From Fallopia convolvulus (taxonomy: Eukaryota > Streptophyta > Magnoliopsida > Caryophyllales > Polygonaceae), in contig OZ024719.1 of assembly GCA_964016875.1 (NCBI GenBank), positions 26,851,877 through 26,915,876 of the forward strand: a stretch of 64,000 nt of DNA, written 5' to 3'. Positions 12,049 to 23,559 of the stretch are shown in pieces (the first letter of the stretch is position 1; every line of letters begins with the position of its first letter). Made by a program: the position numbers and the translations under genes. Below the pieces are notes generated by a model, which worked only from the letters and a program-made list of their open reading frames with translations, was not told the origin of the DNA and searched no databases.

Positions 12049-12710
12049 TATTCGTTTAGGTCCAAAACTAAAAAATAACCGGATCGGATTATTTTTGTAA
12101 CCGTTCGTTGTTTTGTTTCGGGTTTGGACAATTGGACCACCTCATGGATTGAGTATTTCGATTATTTGGGGGCTTTATTTTATTTTATTTTTTGTTAGAA
12201 AGGGGCTTTATTTACATTTACTACATTATGTTATAAATTTTAAAAATGAAATTCTAATATTTTCTTAAGATCATTTAAAAACAAATCAAATAACCCAGTC
12301 CAACCTATAATTATAGCTCCCGAAAAGTCCAGTGAGCCCTACGGTTGATTTGGGCCCTTGTTGAGCCAGTCCTGCAATTCTTGTAATGATTCGTGTTTTA
12401 CGATTGGTTTGCGCGAAAAAGAAGACAAAAAGTAGAGACCCTTTTCGAAAGGGTTTAACCCTAAGGAACACATAACAGAATAAAGTAGGGGGGAAATCCG
12501 ATTTTTATCAAATTCTAATTTCAAAGTTAGAGTCGTATAATTTGTTAGATCATCTCCAAGACTCCAACCCTAATTTATTATTAATTAGTTTTAGTTTTCA
12601 TATTTTGCAAAAAACTATTATTTTCAAAAATATATTAAAAATTGTATTTTTGAAAAAAAACTATACTATCTTATCCACAAAAATAATATTATTTTCAAAA
12701 ATTATTGTTA
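12049..12710. other. Intergenic between two MULE-type elements
   Basis: AT-rich. Short frames on the minus strand at 12286-12524 have no recognisable domain. Nothing else is supported. Confidence 0.4.
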
Positions 12711-12719
12711 AAAATTGAA

Positions 12720-13765
12720 GGGAAATTCCGTCTGGTACCCCTGAGGTTTTTGTTTTTCCGAGTGGTGCCCTGAAAAAAAAGTTATTCCGGATGGTACCCC
12801 TGAGGTTTTGGAAAAGTTCGCCTCGTACCCTCGAACTTTGATAAAAGTTTGCCCTATGCCCCTTCTTGGGTTTTTCGTAAAAAAATCGTTAGTTTTGATT
12901 TTTTTTTTGTTTAAAAAAATGTTTTTTTGTCCCATACTCCTCTACTTGGTACAAATATTGTGATTATTGTCCCATAATCTAAACCCTCCCAAATTCCATT
13001 TTACTTCCAATTTTCTCTAATTTTTGTTAAAAAAATAAAATAAATAAACTCTAACCCTCCCCTTCTTTTACTCATTTATTTCCTCATATTTCTTCAACAA
13101 CACAGTCATACATATAATAAGGTTAGTTTGTCCTTCCAAATAATTCATAGCTCAAAATTAGGCCGTAGTGTATAGTATGCATTGGTAAATTCGCTTTATA
13201 TTTTTTCTTGCATAAACAATTTGAGTGTGAGTGTTAAAACCTTGCCAGTTTCTTTGTGACATATATTACCCATAAATTGTTCGTATTTTATAATAATATT
13301 TTATATTTGCATCGGATGGTTTGGAGCAGAATAGCATATGATTAAGGGTGTGTTCTTTTAACTCAAAGTCATTTTAATGGATAAATGGGTAAAAAAGGGG
13401 GGAAAGTTAGAGCTTTTTTTCTTTTTAAATTTTTTGACGGAAATTAGAGAAAATTGGATTAAAAATGGGTTTTGGGAGACTTTCGATTATGAAATAACAT
13501 TTGCACAAAGTAGAGGGTACCAAAACTAATAAAATTTCGTCCAAACAAAACAACAACAAAAACATTTTTTTAAATAAAAAAAATCAAAACAAACGCTTTT
13601 TTTTTTACGAAAAACCCAATAAGGGGTATAGGGCGAACTTTTCACAAAGTTCGGGGGTATGGAGTGAACTTTTCCAAAACCTCAGGGGTACCATCCGGAA
13701 TAAGTTTATTTTTTGGGCACCACTCGGAAAAGCAAAAACCTCAGAGGTACCAGACGGAATTTCCC
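12720..13765. mobile_element. Long-TIR Mutator-like element, family FB2
   Basis: The left end GGGAAATTCCGTCTGGTACC and its inverted copy at the right end are bounded by a perfect 9-bp duplication AAAATTGAA (12711-12719 and 13766-13774). The inverted similarity runs more than 200 bp inward, including repeated GTACCCCTGAGGTTTTGG and CCCCTTCTTGGGTTTTTCGT blocks. It resumes in the interior (TCCAATTTTCTCTAATTT against its complement), so most of the 1046 bp is palindromic. No transposase frame. The termini differ from FB1. Confidence 0.85.
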
Positions 13766-13774
13766 AAAATTGAA

Positions 13775-14595
13775 ATATGCAAAAATATTTTTAAGAGATA
13801 TACGTATCTTATAAAAAAAACTATCATATCTAAAAATAAATCTAATATATTGATTGTTTGTTTAATATATAAATACAACTAATTAAAAATAATTAAATTA
13901 AATTTAACCAAATAGTAATAATTAAATTATATTTTAAAAATGATGAATGATTTGGTTTAATGTGGGACCGTGTTTTTGGTATATTATTTGAAGTTCAGCT
14001 TTAGTATATAGTAATAATATCACCATATCTTAAATATAATAAAATATTTAAAATTTGATTTTTGGAAGGAAATTTGTCAGGTTGAAGTTCTTTTTCAAAA
14101 TACTTCTCTCTGATTAAATTATTTTTTTTGATTCACATACAAATCTGACAAAATTTGATATTTTTTTTTTTATAAACATATTGAAGAAACTCCCAATATC
14201 ACTAATGATCTTAGGATCAGGATTTATAAATCATATTGTAAAGAGATAGTAGGATCGGATTATAAGGGGTAATAGGTTCAGATAATAGAATCAGATCATT
14301 CGAAAGGCAATAAAAATGATGAAATGATTAACACTAATATGTTATATATCACTCAAATATGAAAGTAAATCATAGAAAAACATAGATATTATTCATCAAA
14401 CACCATGAAATACTTTTTCAATGCTCCAATATGTTTTTTAACAAGAGATAGAAGGTGTGAAGACTCCGGATCATGAACAGAGTATGAAACTTCTTGGTTT
14501 GACGAACTCTTGATCAAGTCAACTCAAACAAATGAGAATTCTCACAATTGAGAAAGGAAGAAAAAGATGTCGAGAAAGAGAACAAATTGGGAATT
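13775..14595. other. AT-rich intergenic
   Basis: No gene seen. 14440-14595 runs into text that, read on the minus strand, looks like the LTR side of the following copia remnant (ATTCCCAATTTGTTCTC, TCTCAATTGTGAGAATTC). Confidence 0.4.
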
Positions 14596-14599
14596 CTGG

Positions 14600-16320
14600 T
14601 TGTTTATTAAAACAGAAGTTCTTTCTGTATAAAACTACAACTAGGCTATATATACAAGCTAGCTAACACAGAGAAAACTAACTAACAAGTGCCATGTCAG
14701 TAGTAAGTTGGACGTGATAAATCGAGACCAAGCTTGCCCGAAAGAAAAAGAATGTTGTTGAGCACCAAGGGGCTTATTGAAGATGTCAACCAATTGCATT
14801 CTAGATCGAACATGTACGGTGGAGAGGAATCCAACTTATACATGGTCACGTATGAAATGATAATCAATATGCAAATGCTTGGTGCGCTCGTGTAACACCG
14901 AATTAACAGTAAGATGTTGCGCGACTTTATTATCATTGTGCAACAAAATGGGAAGAGAATGCAAACATTAAGATCGCCCAATAAGCCTTCTAACCACACC
15001 AACTCACTAGCAGTATAGGACATACTACGATATTCACTTATTATCATAGTGCAACGGAATGGGAAGAGGAATGCAAACATTAAGATCGCCCAATAAGCCT
15101 TCTAACCACACCAACTCACTAGAAGTATAGGACATACTACGATATTCGCTTTCAGTTGTGGATTTAGAAACGGTTTTATGCTTCTTCATATTCCATGAAA
15201 GCAAAGAGTTGCCCGGAAATATGTTATATCCAATCGACAAGTAAATGTACAACTACCGCAATCTATGTCACATTAAGATGTTAAACTCATACTCGACTGG
15301 CTATGACAAACCAAAGAGCAATGAATGGTTCCTTTCAAGTAACACAAGAGATAGAGAGCAGCTTGCATGTGTGACTGTCGTGGGAAAGATAAAAATTGTC
15401 TATGTTGTTGTAAAATGTAAGAGACGTCTAGGCGAGATAAAGTTAAGTAGAACAACCTTCCAATCAAGTGTCGATATGATTCATGATCAAGCAATAAGTC
15501 ACCAATATCCTAGTTGTACAAGATGTTGTGAACTCCACATTCCATTGCCTAATTTCAAACCATAAAGAAAATGTTTAAGATGACATACCTCTTCTGGTTT
15601 GGCCTTTGTATGCCCTAAAGGAGGAACCATACAAACTTCTTCATCCAAGTATACATGTAAAAAGGCATTATTAATGTCTAATTGATAAATGCTCCAATTT
15701 CTAATTAACTACTGCCAAGGCTATACGCTCCCTTACTACTATGAATTTAGCCACAGGTAAAAACTTATACTTGCAATTTTTATCCTTGACTTGATTATAA
15801 CCTTTGGCAACCAGCCTCACTTTAAACCTTTTTACCATTTGGTTGGAATTTAACTTTGTAAACCCACTTAGAACTTATTACCTTTTTTTCCTGGAGGTAA
15901 AATGGTTAGTTCCCAAGTAGAATCCAATCGAGCTTGTGCATAGGATGTTGGTTCTATTACTAAGAGTACGTGAAACAAGGAATGCACATAATCAGTTAAT
16001 CACTAGAATAAGACTCAATATCAAATACTGACATGACATGGAAGGCTTTAGAAAATTAATCTTCATTCTCAAAAGTATAAGTGCACTATGAAGGATTCTT
16101 AGTCACAAGTTGGCAAATATAATCTATCAACTTGATTAGTGGTTGCACAACCCTGTTATAGCTTCTCAAAGGATGCACACTCTCAGCATTTGGCATTCGA
16201 ATCTCAGAAGTTGGCACATTACAAGCCGAATCCACATGAAAATGTGCATGTTTTGGTTGGTGAGAAAGTGAGGTGACCTTTGTGAACATCCAACTATGTC
16301 TACTATATGATCAATAGAAG
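14600..16320 (-). pseudogene. Degenerate Ty1/copia pol remnant
   Basis: Read on the minus strand from high to low coordinate: a linker ending RSYNRVVQPLIKLIDYICQL (about 16200-16090), an RVT_2 entry (KWVYKVKFQ.., RLVAKGYNQVKDK, FLPVAKF; about 15890-15700), a central block (YRHLIGRLFYLTLSRLDVSY; 15494-15273), the RNase H region (NSLLSW, STTESEYRSMSYTSSELVWL; about 15215-15090), and the C-terminal ERTKHLHIDYHFIRDHV and LVDIFNKPLG (about 14890-14770). The parts are split by stops and shifts, and the YVDD segment is missing. It lies beside a LINE ORF1 fragment but is independent of it. Confidence 0.75.
14929..15152 (-). repeat. 111-bp tandem duplication within the copia RNase H region
   Basis: Two copies offset by 111 bp, both starting at TATCATNGTGCAAC and running through CGCCCAATAAGCCTTCTAAC to GACATACTACGATATTC. 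They encode the same EYRSMSYT.SELVWLEGLLGD stretch twice. A local duplication inside an already dead element. Confidence 0.8.
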
Positions 16321-16662
16321 AACCTGGCAATTGAGAAGATTCTATTTGTTATGAAGATTCATTACTTGCTGGATAATATGCAAGAAGAGGTAAATCATTC
16401 ATACAAAAAACTAACAAGAGGTAATGATGAAGATGATTCCTTTGAAAAAGACTTGACTTGATCTTTAAAAGGGAAACGATACTCTTTAAAAGACTTGACT
16501 TTATTACTTGCTTGTGTTCACCTCCGTCGGGGTCATGGTAGTATTAGCAGTGCCCTCAACACTAGGCTTATCGTCGTTTTGAACAAGCGAAGGGCTTTGT
16601 GAAGCGAGATGCGCATCTCGCTTAAAACAAAGCAGTCGGAGCCCTTCATATTCGAGGAAAAG

Positions 16663-17386
16663 TTATTGTTTATTGATTTTAACCGTTCCTTTTAGCGTCT
16701 TCCTGAGATTGACTTCAACACATACTTTTGTGAACCCGCACTGGTTAGAGAAGAGAATACGAGTGTCAAATTTAATCTGACGTCCTATCCCGGCCGCAAT
16801 GCGCATGAGTAGTTCTTCTTCATGATAGACAAGAGGTAGCTTGGGGATCCGCACCCATGCCGACGGCATCGTGATAGTATCAATTTCCGGGTTGAAGTTA
16901 GGAGACCATGCTTTACATGACCGAAAATGGTCCATAGTCCATCGGTAAGGGCCATCATATAATCCCTTTCAGTGTCAAATCTGACCACGTAGTAACCGTT
17001 TGGAAGATCGACGAGCAACATTTTTCAGCTTGGCTTCAAAACGTCCCAAATTTTTTTTTCCATAACATGGTAGGGCACAAGACTGCCTAGGACTTTGACA
17101 ATCAAAGAAGATCTCCAAACATCGACAAGAACGTTAACGACTTCCAGGGCAATGGAGACAACAGGGTCACTAGTGTCAACAACACCCCCCCCCCCCCAAA
17201 TGTGATATTGATCTTGCCATCCAGGAATTCAACATCAAGTTTAGGGAGTTGATGGCCAGCCATGTTGACGTCTTTCCATGTCCTGGGAGGAGGAGATGGA
17301 TTGGCGGGAGGCGCTGGATTTGATGGCGGGGTAGTATCCGCCATAAGCGATGAACTTCTCCGGGGAAGCGGGCATTTAGACGACAT
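16663..17386 (-). pseudogene. LINE ORF1 (DUF4283-type gag-like) fragment
   Basis: The minus-strand frame from 17386 starts MSSKCPLPRR and is Pro-rich (PPSNPAPPANPSPPPRTWKD). After a shift, 17021 onward reads LLVDLPNGYYVVRF, then DYMMALTDGLWTIFGH. A further frame at 16935-16663 gives FNPEIDTITMPSAWVRIPKL, then LPLVYHEEELLMRIAAGIGR and FTKVCVEVNLRKTLKG. This is the DUF4283 nucleic-acid-binding domain of plant LINE ORF1 proteins. Two frameshifts and a C13 run (17185-17197) break it. No RT follows on this strand. Confidence 0.7.
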
Positions 17387-17489
17387 TTTAGAGAGCGTTT
17401 TAACAATGAAAAAGTTATTTAGGGAGGGAGGGAGTAATAAAATGGGTAGTGTTTAATAAGACTAGACTATAAGGGCCTCTAGGACCAAT

Positions 17490-17885
17490 GGAAATCCTTC
17501 GTTCCATCTTCAATATTCCACTTTTATATTCCACTTGAATTTTAAATATCAAAGAAATGTTTAAAAAATTAAAATTTATATTTACATTGTAAACAACTAT
17601 ATATATTTATATTATAAATAGTTATATACATATGTGTGCAAATTTTTAGATTGAAAATCATATCATACAACTTTTTAAAAATTAAATGGGTAATATTTTT
17701 AAGAAAATCATCAATCCTTTTCATTTAAAAATTTGTATAATATACTTTTTAAGATTAAAATTTATACATATATGTATATAACTATTTATAATATAAATAT
17801 AATATTTAAATTTTTTTAACATTAATTGAAGATTTAAAATTCAACTAGAATGTAAGAGTGGAACACTGAAATGAAACAGAAAACT
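17490..17885. mobile_element. MITE, family M1, copy 1
   Basis: The left TTCCACTTTTATATTCCACT and the right end (reverse complement AGTGTTCCACTCTTACATTC) are inverted copies, with an AT-rich palindromic interior (GTATATAACTATTTATAATA and its inverse). The same structure and wording recur at 31240-31600. Target duplication not resolved. Confidence 0.55.
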
Positions 17886-18264
17886 TACATTCCTAACAAA
17901 TAAAATAAAAATTAGGGAAAGATTCAAGACAAAACCCGCCTAACTACTTTGTTGACCAAAAAGGGGAAATTGGTAGCGTACTAACGTCGGCTCGTCGACA
18001 TTGGATATAATTTGTTTATTATTTTCGAGAATATAATACTGTATTTTTTTTACAGATAAAATATAATACTGCTTAGATTGGTTGCATTTAGTACTTTCAG
18101 GTAGCAATGTAGCATACGTGGAGCGTTACGTGTTAGCTCATGGTTCATGTTTAGGTATAAACGCTTATGTATAAGTTACAACAAGATATCACAGATTCAT
18201 ACAATATTTTGTTTCCAACATTACTCAAAATCGGCACTCAAAAAAAACATTACTCAAAATCATC

Positions 18265-20005
18265 ATGATGCATTTTCCTAAAATGAAAATGAATAGGCTG
18301 GAGGGTAAAGTGGCGGTGATAACGGGAGCGGGCAGCGGCTTCGGGAGGGCGACGGCAGCGGCTTTCATCCGTAACGGAGCCAAGGTGGTGATAGCCGACG
18401 TCAACCGCCAGCTGGGCCAGGCAGCCGCGTCGGAGCTGGGGCCGGGAGCTTCCTTCGTACACTGTGACGTCACCAAGGAATCGGACGTCTCAAGCGCGGT
18501 TGATCGGGCGGTTAGCATGCACGGACAGCTGGACATCATGTACAACAACGCCGGCGTTGCCTGTAAGACTTCTCCCAGCATCGTTGACCTTGATCTCTCC
18601 GCCTTCGATCGCACCCTCGCCATCAATTTGAGAGGTATTTTCGTTAATTAGTTTGTTTGAATGTTTGATAACAATTGAACTTGGAGCACGTAACCTAAAA
18701 CCAAAGAAATATAATCAAGTAATTTACCATAACAAGATATCTACAAGGTAATCAATTATTAATGTATCATCGAGTGGATATGTCTCCCATTATTTGTGCG
18801 CACATCGATTAAATTTGTAACTAACTTGTTAAAATACCCTTTTCGAAGAAAAAGTTAAAAGATAAAATAGATTAATATATAAATTTATGAGTTATTTTTT
18901 TTATTGTTAATTGATTTTAGGATTGAATCACAATATATTTGTATAACTCTTAGACTATCGGCCTGAATATTTAATATGATATTAGAATTATTTGTTTAAT
19001 AGTTTCTCTTGATCCTGGGTCTATTTTATATATGTGCATGTGTATGTACGTGGTTCGGTTATAAAGAAATTAAGATACTCAATATCCGTTGTATTATTTA
19101 AGTATCAACTAGACTAGTTCCCGTAATTACAACTGCGGAGGTGTGTTAGAATACTATTTCCACATGGAAAATTAAGACATAAAATAAATTAGTATTGAGT
19201 TATTTTTTTTTTATTGCATATTGGTCTTAGAATAAAAACATTCTAGAAGTTTCATACAGGACCCTAATTCATTGACACATGAAAAGTTAATACAACCACA
19301 AACAAAATTAGTCAAAAATATTATAGTATAAAATGTAGAATTTCCTCTTTTCTTTTCAATTTTCATACGTCTTGAAGACGGTTGACCAATAACGTGGGTT
19401 CCATATATATGTGTGAGATAAAACGGGTATGGTTTCGGCACATCCTCTCACATCTAAGTACACAATTAATTACTTATGTAACCATACGTTTATGTGTAGT
19501 TGTCCTTTGTTTGTTAGCCTCACTATTAGACACAATTAATATAGGCATGGTGGCGGGGATGAAGCACGCAGCAAGAGTGATGATACCCAGACAAAAGGGC
19601 TGCATCCTCTGCACCGCAAGCGTGACCGGCATCCTAGGAGGGATGGCGCAACACTCTTACTCCGTCTCCAAGTTTGCGGTCGGGGGGCTTGTTAAATCGG
19701 CCACGTCAGAGCTTAGCAGGCACGGGATTCGGGTCAACTGCATATCCCCGTTCGCGGTCCCCACCGCGTTCGTGATGGACGAGCTGAGGGTAGCTTACCC
19801 AGGGGCCGACGACGCACGGCTCGAGAAGATAGTGCGGGACACCGGGGAGCTCAAGGGGGCGGATTGTGAAGAGATCGACGTTGCGAATGCTGCAGTGTTC
19901 TTGGCGTCGGATGAGGCCAAGTACGTTTCCGGGCATAACCTTGTTGTTGATGGCGGGTTTACCGCCTTTAAGACCTTGTCGTTGCCTTTGCCTGGTCAAA
20001 TTTAA
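18265..20005 (+). CDS. Short-chain dehydrogenase/reductase (tapetum ATA1 / ABA2-like classical SDR)
   Basis: NAD(P)-dependent oxidoreductase of the classical SDR family. Two exons: 18265-18634 (ends AGAG|GTATTT) and 19545-20005 (after ATATAG), joined in phase 1, giving 276 residues. Cofactor motif TGAGSGFG at about residues 19-26, conserved NNAG near 94, a catalytic Ser in CTASVTG, the YSVSK active-site pair, and a VDGGFT end. The first ATG pair (18265, 18268) precedes MKMNRLEGKVAVITG. The family normally starts near MNRLEGK (18289), so the true start may be 18289. Exon 1 is strongly GC-rich against its surroundings. The family includes xanthoxin, borneol and zerumbone dehydrogenases; the substrate cannot be assigned. 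The 910-bp intron is AT-rich. Confidence 0.85.
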
Positions 20006-20364
20006 TTAGTGAACGTACAAGTAACCCTTAATCATGATTTAGCTGCTTCATTAACTTTTAATTAATTATGAAGTAATTGGTTTCATCCATTCTATGAACA
20101 TTCTACGGAGTATATGAATATTGTTATTATGAACCTATAAACTCCGGTCAAGTTAAGATGTATTGAGGTTGTACTTCAATTAATTTTAGGGATTTTTTTT
20201 TCAGCGTCCTTGAGGTTTGGACTTTTCCTCTATACATAAACCCAAATTCCATCAATTTTTATAAATTCCCATTAAAGATTAAAAAAATAAATATAAAAAT
20301 CAATTTAATCCCCTAATTAGTTCAGTAAATCCCAATTCGGTAATTTTTATTTATATTCCATTTT

Positions 20365-20553
20365 GTGACTTTCTCGAGATACAAAAATAGATTATGCAAG
20401 CTGTTCTTACTCGAACTGCAGAAAGTCGGGAAAGGGAAAGGCGATTGGAGAGGAATTTTGAGAAATTTCTTGAAAACGCGGACTCCGACTCAGATGACGA
20501 GCCACGCGCAGAAAAACTTTCTTCGTCTGCGCCGCATAAACGATAATAATTAA
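20365..20553 (+). pseudogene. MYB-related SHAQKYF-class domain fragment
   Basis: The frame reads NRLCKLFLLELQKVGKGKGD, then WRGILRNFLKTRTPTQMTSH, then AQKNFLRLRR and a stop. This matches the single-repeat MYB (MYBS/KUA1-type) core EEHRLFLLGLQKLGKGDWR..SRNFV.TRTPTQVASHAQKYFLR. An inserted GK (KGKGD) and AQKNF for AQKYF are deviations. The N-terminal part of the repeat (WTEEE) and all other transcription-factor sequence are missing. It lies 360 bp downstream of the SDR gene and is most likely a relic of a deleted gene or a captured exon. Confidence 0.7.
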
Positions 20554-20738
20554 TTTGATGTACTCATATCCTGATTTGATTATGCCATAATTTATGTGAT
20601 ATCTGTTTCTGTTGTCACTTTATCTGTCGATTGGAGCATTTCATCTTGACTTTCTGATATTATTGAGTTCAGTTGGCAGTATGTTGCCCCTAGAACTCCC
20701 CTTTTGGATCTCTACAAACTGAATTGATTGTGTGACCA

Positions 20739-20910
20739 AACATATTTGAGATTAATTTTATGAGAAACTTGTTTTCATCTTATATTTATAGCTGAAACAA
20801 TTAGGAGATAAAACTTTAGATCAAAACATATTTGAGATTAATTTCATGAGAAACTGGTTTTCATCTATATTTATAGCTGAAACAATTAGGAGATCAAACT
20901 TTAGATCAAT
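20739..20910. repeat. 86-bp tandem duplication
   Basis: Two near-identical copies offset by 86 bp, each running from AACATATTTGAGATTAATTT to AGGAGAT.AAACTTTAGATCA. No known function. Confidence 0.85.
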
Positions 20911-20930
20911 GGAATGGGGAATCTATATAT

Positions 20931-21180
20931 ATAATTAAAACCACTAAGGATTCGAGCCTGCTCATTGCGCCACGTCAGATTTTTCCACTTGACGAGCCCT
21001 TATTACGTCACGTAGGATTTTGACACATGTTAAAATTTCCTTACTCTACCTATTTTACGTATCATATAATTTTTAATGCCTCATATTATGTATTGCCATG
21101 TCATTTACACATCATAAATGATCTAAATATATCAAATTAAAATTTATTATAGTTATCCTTATTAAGCCAACCCATAAGAT
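20931..21180 (+). mobile_element. Possible Helitron 5' end
   Basis: A|TCTATATATATAATTAAAAC begins with TC after an A and is followed by GCCACGTCAGATTTTTCC-type text common near plant Helitron ends. No matching hairpin plus CTRR end was found downstream, so the element is incomplete or the call is wrong. Confidence 0.3.
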
Positions 21181-23559
21181 TCAATTCAGAATTCACACTC
21201 CTCCACATCCTCTTCGGCAACGCCGTGCTTGGCTCCTTCGCCGACATTCTCGATCTACCAAAGAATCCAACAATGATTCTCAAAACCCTCATCTTCTTAA
21301 TCACAATCCCCATTCACCTTTTGCATCAAGAAGATAATTCATCAATTTTCTTTGGAAACGAGAAAAGTTATTTTCTTTCCGATCTATATGAATTAAAGCC
21401 GACTCGATTTGCGAGAATACAACCAAGTTTTGTATTTGCTACAAACATATAAAGACAAGAATCGATGAGGGAGAATGAGACGAGCTCGATGGGCAGAGTG
21501 ACCGGTCACCGGAAAGTTGTTGACGAGAATGCAATTGCAACCTAGACATGGAGAAAAAAGGAATCGGAATCGTAGGGATCACACAACACACTTGCTTGAA
21601 GTCGAAGTTGTGGTCTTGTGTAGGTAATGAAGAGGTAGTCGGAAAAAGGGAGCGAGCCGATCGCTAGAAAGCAACTGGCGACGATAAAATTGAATAATGG
21701 CCGAGGCAAATTTTACTAATTTACTTTGAATATTTGGACATCATCAAATCTTTTTTGTTAGCAAATCTTTGATTTCCAAATTTGATTTTGATTTTTTTGA
21801 CATATTACATTCAGATGGAGTCAATTTAAAATTATATTTACAATTAAGATTTTCCAAATATACTTTGTCATCATTTTTTTTTAATCTACGTAAAGTCAAA
21901 TTTAGTTACCAAATAATGATATTTAGATAGAATCAAATCCATTTTGTTAACAAATCTTTAAATTTGAAGTATGGTTATGATTTATCTTTGAATTTCCAAT
22001 TATGATTTTTTTATAATTTAAATACAAATCAAACCAATTTACAATCACAATTTCCAAAGTAGATTATAGTTTCCAATTATGATTTTTATTAATTTACTTA
22101 TTATAATTTTCAATTATAACATACGTACAAATCAAGCCAATTGATTTTAGTTAATTCATATTATAATTTCCCATTAAAATATTTACATAGAGTGAATCAA
22201 TTTCTGTTACCAAATTTTTGCTTTTAAAATTAAGATTATGATATATCGTTAGATTTCTAATTTTAATTATTATTATTTTGACGATTTATCTACAAATCAA
22301 GCTGATATATGATCATTACTTCCAATTATGATTTTTCAATTATAAATTCCCATTATGTATTTTTTTCCCGTTATTTTACGTACAAATCAAGCAAATTTCT
22401 GATTTTGTAATCTTTTAATTTTTCTTTTTGACACTTTACGTATAGAATTATATAGATCAAACAATTATCATGTTTCCAAATTAAAAACACATGCACTTAC
22501 CTATGGAGTATTAAATTTGGGAATAATTTTCATAATCTTTATTGAATTTGGATGTAATCTGCTGAAAATAAATCTTCCAAATTAAAAAAATAGTCATATG
22601 TTCAAACAATATATCTCTAATATATTTTTGGTTGTAATTTTTTATATGTGACGTTATTAATGTGAATTTTAACAATCACATCAAATAAAATTTAACTAAT
22701 TTTTTTTATAAGATTGAATTAGACTTATTTGATAATACATATTTACTTCTTTGTGTAACAATAGATCCAATATTTTTTTTGATTGTTTATATAAGAAATA
22801 ATTGTTTAATTTTAAAAAATAACAATATATAAGATTTAAATATGTTTTTACAAATATATGTATTTTAAAATAGTTAAGATATAGGAAGTAAATTAAAATC
22901 ATCAAATATAAATTTTAATATAATGAAATTATTTGGAGTAATTCACAGGTACTGAGGTACATGATATAATTCCAAAAACAAAATAGTATTTTTACAAAAA
23001 TATATAAATTTTAAAAATACAAAAAAATAAATATTTTAATATAATTAAATTATTCAGAGTAAATCATAGGTATAAGAAATAATTTAACAAAAAATAAATT
23101 TTTTTTACAAAGATATATTTTTTTTATATTTGCTAACTATTAATTTAACATCACAATAATATATCTAAAATACTAATATCATGTTAATATATCCAAAATA
23201 ATATGGTGAATATTTCTTTAAAAGAAGTTGTTTTTATTTTTTTCCATCAAAATATGTCAAAAGAAAGATCTATTCTCTAACTAATATCCTAAAAAAATAC
23301 GTTTGTTGGTGGATCATCCTAAGAAGTTGGTTTTTTTAGATCTCTTTTTTAGGTTAAAATATTAGATCGCTTATTATTTCAATAATATTATTACCCATTG
23401 TTCAATTCATTACGACCAATTTAAATATTATAACTTCATAGAGAAAACCCTACTAAATAATTTTTATTTGTTATCTATATTTTTCCTATTATTCTCACAA
23501 TTAAATGTTAAATTAAAGTTAAACATCATAATCTTTTTAGGTATATAAAAAAGGCGAAT
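21181..23559. other. AT-rich tract with degenerate internal repetition
   Basis: A short plus frame at 21225-21452 (GSFADILDLPKNPTMILKTL) has no recognisable family. From about 21720 to 22450 the motifs AATTATGATTTTT, ACAAATCAA(G/A)CCAATT and CAAATTT recur at irregular spacing, suggesting an eroded tandem array. 22450-23559 is very AT-rich. No gene supported. Confidence 0.4.

Noticed and set aside
18225..18626. 133-codon minus-strand frame opposite SDR exon 1
   Set aside because: GC-rich antisense shadow; the plus strand has the complete Rossmann motifs and a matching second exon.
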